A stretch of DNA of 7,556 nucleotides from Desulfurococcales archaeon (GCA_027083045.1 JALWQP010000034.1:1-7556); one strand, 5' to 3'; counted from the first letter of the stretch, positions 1 through 5,631 are shown. The notes: generated by a model not told the origin, from the letters alone. Numbers and translations: made by a program.

Positions 1-1175
1 TCCTTAGTTACATCGGGTGTGAATCCCTCTTCGCTCAGCATCTCCTTTATACTCATGGTTCTCGTCACAAGGTTCTTTGACCCAAGTACGCGTGTTGCCT
101 CGACAAGTTCTTCGAACTGCTTCTCGATTTCCTCTTTCTTAGGCTTCTTACCTACGTTCTCGCTCAGGGCTAGTGCGGCCTTGACGGCTCTTACTTCTGC
201 CTCTACAGTGTTATCTACCATTATTTCGCCGGCACGGCCTCTCTCTATAATGTTCAGTGAGAACTTGATCGGTCTCAGGAATTCTTGTTCACCAGTTTCT
301 GGATTGATGTATGATATCATTATGGTTAATGCTTCGTGCGTTCCTGAAACCATAGGCTCCACAAGTAGTTCTCCAACTACATCGATTACCTCTCCATAGT
401 GTATGTCTCCGATGTTTACCCTGGTCTCATTGTCGATGGTTATTGATTCTCTATTGTAAATGTTTACACGAGTATACGGCGACGAGACTAATGTTGCGAC
501 TATTTCTCTTGCACACAGCTCTCTTACGATCGATGTGTATTCATACATGGTCTTTTCGAGTGCTTCTGGATCATGTGCATGTTCGAATACACCATTGACA
601 GCACGAGCGATATCTAGGAGTAGTTTTTCGTTGTATTTCTCACCTACACCAATTACCAGAGCGGTTCCGCCAGCCTCACGAAGCTTTCTAGCCATCTCAA
701 GTATTTTCTTGGGCTTCTTCGGCCCAGATGTAGGTTCACCATCCGTGATAAATATTGCTCTAACGGCAGATACTGCTTTTGACTCTACGAGCTTCCTAGC
801 CTGTTCTGCCAGGACTTTCAATGCTTCGTAAATATTTGTACCACTATCTAGTTTAAGCGATACAATGGCTTTCTCAACGAGCTTCTTGTCGCTGAAAGGT
901 ATTGGCTTTAATACCTCTTTGACTTTACCACAGAACCCATATACGCCGACATAGTCTTTATCACGTATGAGCTCAAGGATTTTCAGCGCGGCCTGCTTTG
1001 CCCTGAATATCTTTTCGCCATCCATCGAGTAACTGACATCTATCATTATGAGGAAGGCTACTGGTGGTGATGCGCTGTGTACACCCTTGATCGATAGGAT
1101 GAACGGCACCGTATCCTCTATGCCTTCGATGACTTTGTCCTTGGCAGGCTTGAATGTTGCTTCTATAAGCTTCAT
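1..1175 (-). CDS. VWA domain protein with intact MIDAS site, C-terminus cut by window edge
   Basis: I translated this from the complement strand: 391 codons are open from base 1175 to the left edge, so the C-terminus is missing. The von Willebrand factor A domain spans about residues 38-200. All three metal-ion-dependent adhesion site (MIDAS) elements are present: DVSYS (D46, S48, S50), T113 in SGTNIYEAL, and D145 in ITDGEPT. A beta-rich region (about 215-320) and a charged, probably helical region (about 325-375) follow. There is no signal peptide or membrane segment, so it should be cytoplasmic. I chose ATG at 1175 because GGTGAT lies three bases before it; an in-frame ATG at 1187 would leave no such site. 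Archaeal cytoplasmic VWA proteins usually act in protein complexes, often with ATPases or FHA/kinase partners. The partner genes are outside the window, so the role is unknown. The family call is firm. Confidence 0.9.
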   Translation of the reverse strand, partial: MKLIEATFKPAKDKVIEGIEDTVPFILSIKGVHSASPPVAFLIMIDVSYSMDGEKIFRAKQAALKILELIRDKDYVGVYGFCGKVKEVLKPIPFSDKKLVEKAIVSLKLDSGTNIYEALKVLAEQARKLVESKAVSAVRAIFITDGEPTSGPKKPKKILEMARKLREAGGTALVIGVGEKYNEKLLLDIARAVNGVFEHAHDPEALEKTMYEYTSIVRELCAREIVATLVSSPYTRVNIYNRESITIDNETRVNIGDIHYGEVIDVVGELLVEPMVSGTHEALTIMISYINPETGEQEFLRPIKFSLNIIERGRAGEIMVDNTVEAEVRAVKAALALSENVGKKPKKEEIEKQFEELVEATRVLGSKNLVTRTMSIKEMLSEEGFTPDVTK

Positions 1176-1216
1176 CGTATCACCCATGTTGTCTTCATTA
1201 TATTACTTGTTCAAGA

Positions 1217-1224
1217 GATATAAC
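1217..1224 (-). promoter_or_regulatory. Candidate TATA box for the VWA gene
   Basis: The complement strand reads GTTATATC here, about 45 bases before the chosen ATG at 1175. A start of transcription about 25 bases downstream would fall near 1195, leaving a leader of about 20 bases that includes the GGTGAT site. Assigned by spacing and composition only. Confidence 0.4.
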
Positions 1225-1233
1225 TATGTACTG

Positions 1234-1250
1234 TTTAAATCCTATATATT
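1234..1250 (+). promoter_or_regulatory. Candidate TATA box(es) for the IMPase-family gene
   Basis: Two A/T-only elements lie here, TTTAAAT (1234-1240) and TATATATT (1243-1250). With a 25-base spacing they predict transcription starts near 1262 or 1272, giving a short leader before the TTG at 1284. The divergent VWA promoter lies immediately to the left, so the two promoters share about 100 bases. Confidence 0.4.
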
Positions 1251-1271
1251 AGGGTGTTATCAAGCCCATAA

Positions 1272-1279
1272 GAGGTAAT
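1272..1279 (+). promoter_or_regulatory. Ribosome binding site supporting a TTG start
   Basis: GAGGTAAT differs by one base from GAGGTGAT, the complement of the archaeal 16S 3' end, and ends four bases before TTG at 1284. The only nearby ATG (1288) is in another frame and meets a stop after four codons. This site therefore decides the start. Confidence 0.6.
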
Positions 1280-1283
1280 TATA

Positions 1284-2096
1284 TTGGATGCGAAAGAACT
1301 AGAGAGAACGGCTCGAAGAATAGTCGGGGAAGTTGCTGGGTATCTGCGCGATATTCATGGAACGAGGGGGTTGGACGAGGTATTAGGCAGAGGCGCCTCC
1401 GGCGATACGACGAGAAGAGCTGACAGGCTTGCTGAGGATTTCTTAATTGATCTTGTTAAGGCTGAAGGCTTAGATGTACTGATCGTGTCCGAAGAGAAAG
1501 GAATTGTGAGAATAAGTGATAGGGCCAATTTGATCTTGCTGACAGATCCACTGGATGGTTCTCTCAATTATGTCCTCGGAATACCGGTCGCCGCGGTTTC
1601 TGTGGTTTTCTATAGCATTGATAAACCCTACTTAAGCCAGGCACTAAGCGGTGCTGTCGCTAATGTGTTTGTACGTGAGATATACAGTTTTGATGAAGAG
1701 AACGTCTATGTTAATGGGGTGGTTATGCATGAGCGCCGCGAGCTAGAGTCGGGTATAGCCACTGTTTATACTAATGATCCGTCGCTATTCGTTGTTGTTG
1801 AGAGGTATTTACATGGCAGGTACAGGCTTGGTTCGAGAATAAGGGTGCTCGGCTCGGCGGCTCTCGAATCAACATATGCGGCCATAGGTAGGTTCTCATT
1901 ATTTATTCATAACACTGGTAAGCTTAGGAACCTCGATATCGCGTGTGGCTATGCTATTGCTAAGAGGTTTGGCCTACCGGTTATTGATGTTGAGGGTAAT
2001 GAGATCGATGGAAGAACAGATGGTATCAGCCGTCTTAGATCAATGCTTATTGGTGGTAAAGAAATACTTGATTTTCCAAGGTTCCTTAAGGGGTAA
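1284..2096 (+). CDS. Inositol monophosphatase / fructose-1,6-bisphosphatase family phosphatase
   Basis: This is a 270-residue protein, typical in length for the archaeal IMPase/FBPase family of Mg-dependent sugar-phosphate phosphatases. The signatures are in order: GDTTRRAD (residues 40-47), SEE with E70 in the active-site glutamate position, DPLDGSLN (88-95) with metal ligands D88 and D91, GSAALES (190-196), and LDIACG (217-222) with ligand D218 in place of the usual WDxAAG. All catalytic residues I can check are present, so it should be active. It starts at TTG with a good ribosome site. Its last 11 bases overlap the converging peptidase gene. Candidate substrates are inositol-1-phosphate (lipid head groups or compatible solutes) or fructose-1,6-bisphosphate. 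Many crenarchaea use a separate FBP aldolase/phosphatase for gluconeogenesis, so inositol phosphate or another sugar phosphate is at least as likely. Family firm, substrate open. Confidence 0.9.
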   Translation: MDAKELERTARRIVGEVAGYLRDIHGTRGLDEVLGRGASGDTTRRADRLAEDFLIDLVKAEGLDVLIVSEEKGIVRISDRANLILLTDPLDGSLNYVLGIPVAAVSVVFYSIDKPYLSQALSGAVANVFVREIYSFDEENVYVNGVVMHERRELESGIATVYTNDPSLFVVVERYLHGRYRLGSRIRVLGSAALESTYAAIGRFSLFIHNTGKLRNLDIACGYAIAKRFGLPVIDVEGNEIDGRTDGISRLRSMLIGGKEILDFPRFLKG

Positions 2097-3189
2097 TTAT
2101 TCTCTCGAGGCTTGAAGAGAGTGTTTTCACTCCTTTCTCGGTCATCACAGCATCTTCTTCTATTCTGATGCCAAATTCACCGGGAATATATATGCCGGGC
2201 TCGATGGTAAATACTACTCCTGGCTCCACCTTGGTAGTCGATCCTAGCGTCAAGTAGGGGTGTTCATGGACGACCACTCCTAGCCCGTGTCCCAGTCCAT
2301 GGATGAATCTCTCTCCATAGCCATGTTTTGCTATGATGTCTATGGCTATCTTCGCTATTTCTTCTCCCGTCATCCCCGGCTCTGCCTTGTCGATAACCTC
2401 ATCTATGGCTTCATTGACTGCTTCCAATGTTCTCCTCCATTCTTTTCTGGGCCTACCCCAAAGGATCATCCTTGTTAGGTCGCTGCACCTCCCCTGGTAC
2501 TTAACGCCAACATCTACTAGGATGAGGTTCGGTCTTCTGAGCCTGTTAGGGCCGGGTATATTGTGTGGATAGCTCGTCTCCGGGTTAAAGACGATGATCG
2601 GGTCGAAAGCATACTGCGATACGTTGTACTGTCTAGCTCTATGCTCAAATACGCCGGCGAGTTGCGCCTCAGTTATTCCTTCTTGGATGTAGGAGACTAG
2701 TGCTTTTATTGAGTTCTGTGTAATTTTTATTGCCTTTTTTATCCTCTCAATCTCCCAAGGTTCTTTCTTCATCCTATAGCCCGTGATAGTCTCTGATATA
2801 TCGACTATTTTCTTGCCCAGCTTTTCCCGTAGTGGATTTATAAGTGGTGAAGAGTAGCCTATGTCACATCCTATCTTCTCTTTCCCCGTACCTATTTTTT
2901 CGAAAAGATCCTTGTATTCACCCTCGAAGACCCTTGCATCGTTTGGCTTGATCTTCTTGGATACCGCATAGACCTCTACATCCTGTTTACCGAGCATGTC
3001 TCTGTACCTGTAGTACTCGAGTATTGGCACATAGACTTCTAGGTCTCCTCTATGGCTGTAGAGCACTATCACTGAGTCCGCTATGGTGGGTACGCCTAGA
3101 AAGTACTCGATATTCTCAGGAGATATGATCACGATATCATCGAGGCCTGTCTCCTCATGTAGCTTGCGAAGCTTATATATAAAGTCCAT
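2086..3189 (-). CDS. pepQ: Xaa-Pro dipeptidase/aminopeptidase, M24 family
   Basis: This 367-residue protein has the two-domain layout of prolidases and aminopeptidase P-type enzymes: an N-terminal creatinase-like domain (about 1-135) and a C-terminal pita-bread domain (about 145-365). The five metal ligands are all visible: D226 in LVDVG, D237 in CSDLTR, H301 in GLGHGLG, E330 in TIEPG and E344 in RIEED. Catalytic-pocket histidines H209 and H308 (VHEHP) are also present. These enzymes hydrolyse the bond before proline in peptides in the cytoplasm, normally with Co or Mn, and help recycle amino acids from peptide breakdown, which fits a peptide-using hyperthermophile. The ATG at 3189 is preceded by GGTGT six bases upstream. 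The 3' end overlaps the IMPase-family gene tail to tail by 11 bases. The choice between dipeptidase and aminopeptidase specificity cannot be made from sequence alone. Confidence 0.93.
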   Translation of the reverse strand: MDFIYKLRKLHEETGLDDIVIISPENIEYFLGVPTIADSVIVLYSHRGDLEVYVPILEYYRYRDMLGKQDVEVYAVSKKIKPNDARVFEGEYKDLFEKIGTGKEKIGCDIGYSSPLINPLREKLGKKIVDISETITGYRMKKEPWEIERIKKAIKITQNSIKALVSYIQEGITEAQLAGVFEHRARQYNVSQYAFDPIIVFNPETSYPHNIPGPNRLRRPNLILVDVGVKYQGRCSDLTRMILWGRPRKEWRRTLEAVNEAIDEVIDKAEPGMTGEEIAKIAIDIIAKHGYGERFIHGLGHGLGVVVHEHPYLTLGSTTKVEPGVVFTIEPGIYIPGEFGIRIEEDAVMTEKGVKTLSSSLERIITP

Positions 3190-3225
3190 TCCTTTACACC
3201 GTTGAAGCTATTCTCTAAACATACG

Positions 3226-3233
3226 TATATATT
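3226..3233 (-). promoter_or_regulatory. Candidate TATA box for the M24 peptidase gene
   Basis: The complement strand reads AATATATA, centred about 40 bases before the ATG at 3189. This predicts transcription starting near 3203-3205 and a leader of about 15 bases. The region also holds the divergent promoter of the small zinc protein. Confidence 0.45.
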
Positions 3234-3289
3234 GGGTACTAAATTACTACTTACCCCTAGAATACAGAGGGTTTTACTGGGGACACGAT

Positions 3290-3493
3290 ATGACTGGTAC
3301 ATTATACTGTAAAAAGGATGGCAAGCCAATGTACCTTGTAGAAGAATCGGAGAGAATGAGTGATGGGAGCCATAGAATAACATTCTATTATAGATGCCCC
3401 GTATGCGGGTATAGGATCACTATTGAGCAGATAATAATAGAGAATAACGGACCTAACATCATCGTAAGGAGGAGCCTACGGGCTTCTCCTTGA
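3290..3493 (+). CDS. Small zinc-ribbon-like conserved-type hypothetical protein
   Basis: This is a 67-residue protein with C7 near the start (YCKKDGKPM) and a CPVCG knuckle (C36, C39) after a beta-hairpin-like stretch. It looks like a single zinc ribbon. Only three cysteines are present; D10 sits where the second Cys of the first knuckle would normally be, so it may act as fourth ligand or the site may be degenerate. The C-terminus (TIEQIIIENN, then an Arg-rich tail) has no recognised domain. The start is ATG at 3290 with a weak GGGGA element upstream. The last 35 bases overlap the converging basic protein gene, and that overlap forms a strong hairpin. Zinc ribbons of this size are often nucleic-acid- or protein-binding accessory factors, but nothing here gives a specific job. 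A clean frame, a plausible promoter region and the metal motif support a real gene. Confidence 0.72.
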   Translation: MTGTLYCKKDGKPMYLVEESERMSDGSHRITFYYRCPVCGYRITIEQIIIENNGPNIIVRRSLRASP

Positions 3494-3926
3494 TCTGCCT
3501 CAGTATTTTTAGCTCTTCTGCAAGCCTTCTTATCCTGTCAACGATCGCTTTCCGTGGATAATATATTTCGATAACATAGGTCTCCTTGGTCCGTGGCCAG
3601 ACAAGTATTATCTCTTTATCAATCTTGACCTCATCAAGTAGTTTTATGAGGAGCTTTGTTATCCTAATCGAGGAAACATATATTCTCTCAGGTACCCCGC
3701 TAGGCCTTTGTGGGGGATTATCCAGACTTTTACCGATCAATGTGTATGCCACACTAGTTTTCGGTTTTCCCTTACCTTTCCGTGACGCCCTTACTAGTCT
3801 CTCCAGTTTCCCCTGTATTTTCACCCATATACCAGATGGTAGTTTAACATAGATTCCGGGCGTGACACTATCCTTATTGCCTGTCATGGCTTTTCCCCTA
3901 ACCAGCTGATTATTAATGGACAACAT
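3459..3926 (-). CDS. Basic hypothetical protein, second gene of a two-gene unit
   Basis: I do not recognise this 155-residue protein. It is strongly basic (many Lys and Arg throughout, including the KGKGKPK run near residue 51). It has a beta-rich N-terminal half (GIYVKLPSGIWVKIQGK, 24-40) and a strand-helix C-terminal part (ITKLLIKLLDEVKIDK, then YVIEIYYPRKAIVDRIRRLAEELK). No transmembrane segment or signal peptide is visible. The charge would suit nucleic-acid or ribosome binding, but that is inference only. The reading frame from ATG 3926 overlaps the upstream gene by 14 bases. An internal ATG at 3887 (residue 14) would leave a 25-base gap and is preceded by a weak GGGGA element, so the true start is uncertain. 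Its 3' end converges on the small zinc protein. Confidence 0.68.
   Translation of the reverse strand: MLSINNQLVRGKAMTGNKDSVTPGIYVKLPSGIWVKIQGKLERLVRASRKGKGKPKTSVAYTLIGKSLDNPPQRPSGVPERIYVSSIRITKLLIKLLDEVKIDKEIILVWPRTKETYVIEIYYPRKAIVDRIRRLAEELKILRQIKEKPVGSSLR
3466..3491 (+). repeat. Inverted repeat: 11-bp hairpin with UACG tetraloop at a convergent overlap
   Basis: The left arm (3466-3476) pairs with the right arm (3481-3491) over 11 base pairs with a single G-U, around the loop TACG closed by C-G. On the plus strand this is a C(UACG)G loop, the unusually stable UNCG class. It spans the last codons of both converging genes and may act as a transcription or mRNA 3'-end signal. Confidence 0.6.
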
Positions 3927-4236
3927 GTAGTGTGTCAGGTATAACTCCTGTTCTTACTAGTTTCTCGTAGGTTCTCCAGATCCTTTTCACAGTAACATAC
4001 CTTGTGTCAAAGCCTTGTTCCTCGAGTATTCGGTAAACCAGATCCGGGAATTCGTCGGGATGTATTCCCCTTGCATGGAGGGCTGCTTCTTTTACAGCTT
4101 CTACTATGTCTCTGCTAGAGGGGTATTTTTTCCTTGTTTTCCGCCTATTCAGTTTTGCCTCATATTTCTCGATCTCCTCCAACACATCTTCGGGCACTAT
4201 CTCGCTATAATCGATCTCTTCTTCCACCATGATCAT
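3913..4236 (-). CDS. Hypothetical protein, possible small winged-helix type
   Basis: I do not recognise this 107-residue protein. It has an acidic N-terminus (residues 1-29, many Glu), a short basic linker (NRRKTRKKYPS, 30-40), and a helical C-terminal part. In that part, DEFPDLVYRILEEQG followed by YVTVKRIWRTYEKLVRTGVI resembles a helix-turn-helix with a recognition helix and the L-x-R-x-G-x-I ending common in winged-helix proteins. DNA binding is therefore a reasonable but unproven reading. It is first in a two-gene minus-strand unit with the basic protein downstream, and the frames overlap or nearly touch, so they are probably co-transcribed. ATG 4236 and ATG 4230 are both possible starts. 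A TATA-like element 30-37 bases upstream supports the gene. Confidence 0.7.
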   Translation of the reverse strand: MIMVEEEIDYSEIVPEDVLEEIEKYEAKLNRRKTRKKYPSSRDIVEAVKEAALHARGIHPDEFPDLVYRILEEQGFDTRYVTVKRIWRTYEKLVRTGVIPDTLHVVH

Positions 4237-4265
4237 CTGACCCAGGAATATTGATCAGTATCTGG

Positions 4266-4273
4266 ATATATAA
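4266..4273. promoter_or_regulatory. Candidate TATA box usable in both directions
   Basis: ATATATAA sits about 34 bases before the ATG of the minus-strand gene (4236), predicting a start near 4244. Read on the plus strand, the same element predicts a start near 4294, exactly where the terminal stem of the candidate guide RNA begins. A shared or paired promoter is an inference from spacing. Confidence 0.45.
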
Positions 4274-4293
4274 GGTATTGGATTTATAGACAT

Positions 4294-4352
4294 GTCTGGG
4301 ATGACCGAGCAGAGACGAACTGAGCGATGATGTAGGTGGAGCGACTGGGACC
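4294..4352 (+). ncRNA. Candidate C/D box guide sRNA
   Basis: In order on the plus strand: short stem arm GTC (4294-4296), box C-like GGGATGA (4298-4304, one mismatch to RTGATGA), a 15-base spacer, perfect box D' CTGA (4320-4323), a 3-base gap, box C'-like ATGATGT (4327-4333, one mismatch), an 11-base guide, box D-like CTGG (4345-4348, last base differs), and the stem arm GAC (4349-4351). The length, order and the 11-base spacing from C' to D are those of archaeal C/D sRNAs. The ten bases GGTGGAGCGA before box D are complementary to TCGCTCCACC, which I recall from crenarchaeal 16S rRNA just after the universal CCGCCCGTC near E. coli position 1406. By the five-bases-upstream rule the methylated base would be the equivalent of 1410. 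The imperfect box D and the remembered target sequence limit confidence. Confidence 0.5.
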
Positions 4353-4395
4353 GCCTTTCCTTGATCGTATGGAATCATATATTACTACCATATCT

Positions 4396-4403
4396 CTATA
4401 TAG
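4396..4403 (+). promoter_or_regulatory. Candidate TATA box for the aminotransferase gene
   Basis: CTATATAG centred near 4399 predicts transcription starting near 4424-4426 and a leader of about 14 bases before ATG 4439. This separates the aminotransferase promoter from the candidate guide RNA upstream. Confidence 0.45.
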
Positions 4404-4424
4404 GCAAAATTGACTGAGCGTACT

Positions 4425-4430
4425 GGAGGG
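4425..4430 (+). promoter_or_regulatory. Ribosome binding site of the aminotransferase gene
   Basis: GGAGGG ends eight bases before ATG 4439. The other nearby ATG (4434) is followed at once by TCA and a stop codon, so 4439 is the supported start. Confidence 0.55.
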
Positions 4431-4438
4431 AACATGTC

Positions 4439-5581
4439 ATGAACTGTGATGATATCCTGCGCGAAGTTGAGAAGATCATATGGCCTAAGAAGCTGAAGCT
4501 ATTCACTGCGGGACCAGTAGCGTGTTTCCCCGAAGTACTGAAGGCTATGAGTTTCCAGATGTTCAGCCACAGGTCTAAGGAGTATCAGGCACTCCACCGC
4601 GACACAACCCTAAGACTCGCAGAGTTCCTCGAGGCGAAAAAAGCTACGGTACTCCTAATACCTGCTAGCGGCACCGGGTTCATGGAGGCCAGCATCAGGA
4701 ACGCCGTAACTCCCGGCGGCAAAGTCCTGGTAACGATCATCGGTGCTTTCGGCAACAGATACCGTGAAGTAGTTGAGAGCAACGGTCGTAAGGCTGTTGT
4801 GCTGGAGAAGAAGCCTGGCGAGCCTGTTCTCCCCGAGGAACTCGACGAGGCATTGAAGAAGAACCCTGATGTTGAAGCAGTTACGATAACATATAATGAG
4901 ACAAGCACAGGTGTCCTTAATCCTTTGCCTGAGCTCGCCAAGGTTGCTAAGGAGCATGACAAGCTCGTGTTCGTCGATGCTGTCTCAGCTATGGGTGCAG
5001 CCGACATAAAGGTTGACGAGTGGGGCCTCGATCTAGTCTTCGCCAGTAGCCAGAAAGCATTCGGCGTACCGCCCGGCCTTGCCATGGCTGCTGTAAGTGA
5101 GGCAGTATTCGAGAAAGCCAAGAACATTCCAAACAGGGGCTGGTATTTCGACTTGTTGAAGTACAAGAGGTACTTGGAGAAACAATGGTCTACCCCTTCG
5201 ACGCCTCCGATACCGCAGATTATCGCGTTGAACGTTGTGCTGAGAACTATTGAGGCTATGGGTGGTAAGAAGGCTTGGCTCGACATGTATGCTAGGCGTG
5301 CGGAAAGAATTAGGAAGGGCGTACTTGACCTGGGTTTGGAGCTGTTCGCTACTCCGGGATACTATAGCCCTACCATAACTGTTGTTAAGACGCCTCCGGG
5401 TGTCAGGGGTGTTGATGTCTATAACAAGATGAGGGAGCGCGGCTTCGAGATAGCGAAGGGCTATGGGCCCGTCAAGGAATACACGTTTAGGATCGGGCAT
5501 ATGGGTTATATCACCGATGAAGAGATCGATGAGCTGTTCAAGAACTTGAAGGAGGTTATCGAGGAGCTTAAACAGAAATAA
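4439..5581 (+). CDS. Class V PLP aminotransferase, likely phosphoserine aminotransferase (SerC-like)
   Basis: This 380-residue protein has the fold-type I, class V aminotransferase layout of the alanine-glyoxylate / serine-pyruvate / phosphoserine group. TAGP (23-26) opens the substrate loop, SGTG (78-81) holds the PLP phosphate, D180 in FVDAVSAMG binds the PLP ring nitrogen, and K206 in SSQKAFG is the Schiff-base lysine. R351 in RIGHMG should bind the substrate carboxylate. SHRSKEY (43-49) resembles the SHRGKEF of E. coli SerC, whose His-Arg pair contacts the substrate phosphate, whereas glyoxylate-type members usually have a different residue at the Lys. With serA and serK directly downstream, the best role is the reversible exchange of 3-phosphohydroxypyruvate plus glutamate with O-phosphoserine plus 2-oxoglutarate in the cytoplasm. 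Alanine- or serine-glyoxylate activity cannot be excluded. A pyrimidine tract and a new promoter separate it from serA. Confidence 0.9.
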   Translation: MNCDDILREVEKIIWPKKLKLFTAGPVACFPEVLKAMSFQMFSHRSKEYQALHRDTTLRLAEFLEAKKATVLLIPASGTGFMEASIRNAVTPGGKVLVTIIGAFGNRYREVVESNGRKAVVLEKKPGEPVLPEELDEALKKNPDVEAVTITYNETSTGVLNPLPELAKVAKEHDKLVFVDAVSAMGAADIKVDEWGLDLVFASSQKAFGVPPGLAMAAVSEAVFEKAKNIPNRGWYFDLLKYKRYLEKQWSTPSTPPIPQIIALNVVLRTIEAMGGKKAWLDMYARRAERIRKGVLDLGLELFATPGYYSPTITVVKTPPGVRGVDVYNKMRERGFEIAKGYGPVKEYTFRIGHMGYITDEEIDELFKNLKEVIEELKQK

Positions 5582-5596
5582 ATTGTTTTCAGCTAA

Positions 5597-5621
5597 TTCT
5601 TTTTCTTCTCTTCCTCTTCTC
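5597..5621 (+). terminator. Pyrimidine-tract terminator after the aminotransferase gene
   Basis: There are 25 consecutive pyrimidines, mostly T, starting 16 bases after the stop codon and with no preceding hairpin. T-rich tracts like this are the usual intrinsic termination signal in archaea. Confidence 0.6.
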
Positions 5622-5631
5622 GCTGTTACCT

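Noticed and set aside
19..831. Plus-strand open frames opposite the VWA gene
   Set aside because: They are shadows: the complement strand encodes a continuous protein with all MIDAS motifs across the same bases.
1284..2096. IMPase-family enzyme as the missing phosphoserine phosphatase
   Set aside because: The family acts on sugar and inositol phosphates, it carries no HAD-type or PGM-type phosphatase motif, and it lies 2.3 kb from the serine genes with other genes between.
2101..2122. CTCTC...GAGAG inverted repeat at the convergent overlap of the IMPase-family and peptidase genes
   Set aside because: Only five pairs around a ten-base loop, which is too weak to separate from chance.
4445..4495. 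Perfect box C (GTGATGA) at 4445 followed by CTGA about 40 bases later
   Set aside because: It lies inside the first codons of the aminotransferase gene, has no box D'/C' pair or terminal stem, and the motif is explained by the codons for Cys-Asp-Asp.
4585..5286. Long open frame on the complement strand within the aminotransferase gene (233 codons)
   Set aside because: It lies antisense to a gene with full family motifs, is rich in Ser/Thr/Leu as antisense frames typically are, and shows no recognisable domain.
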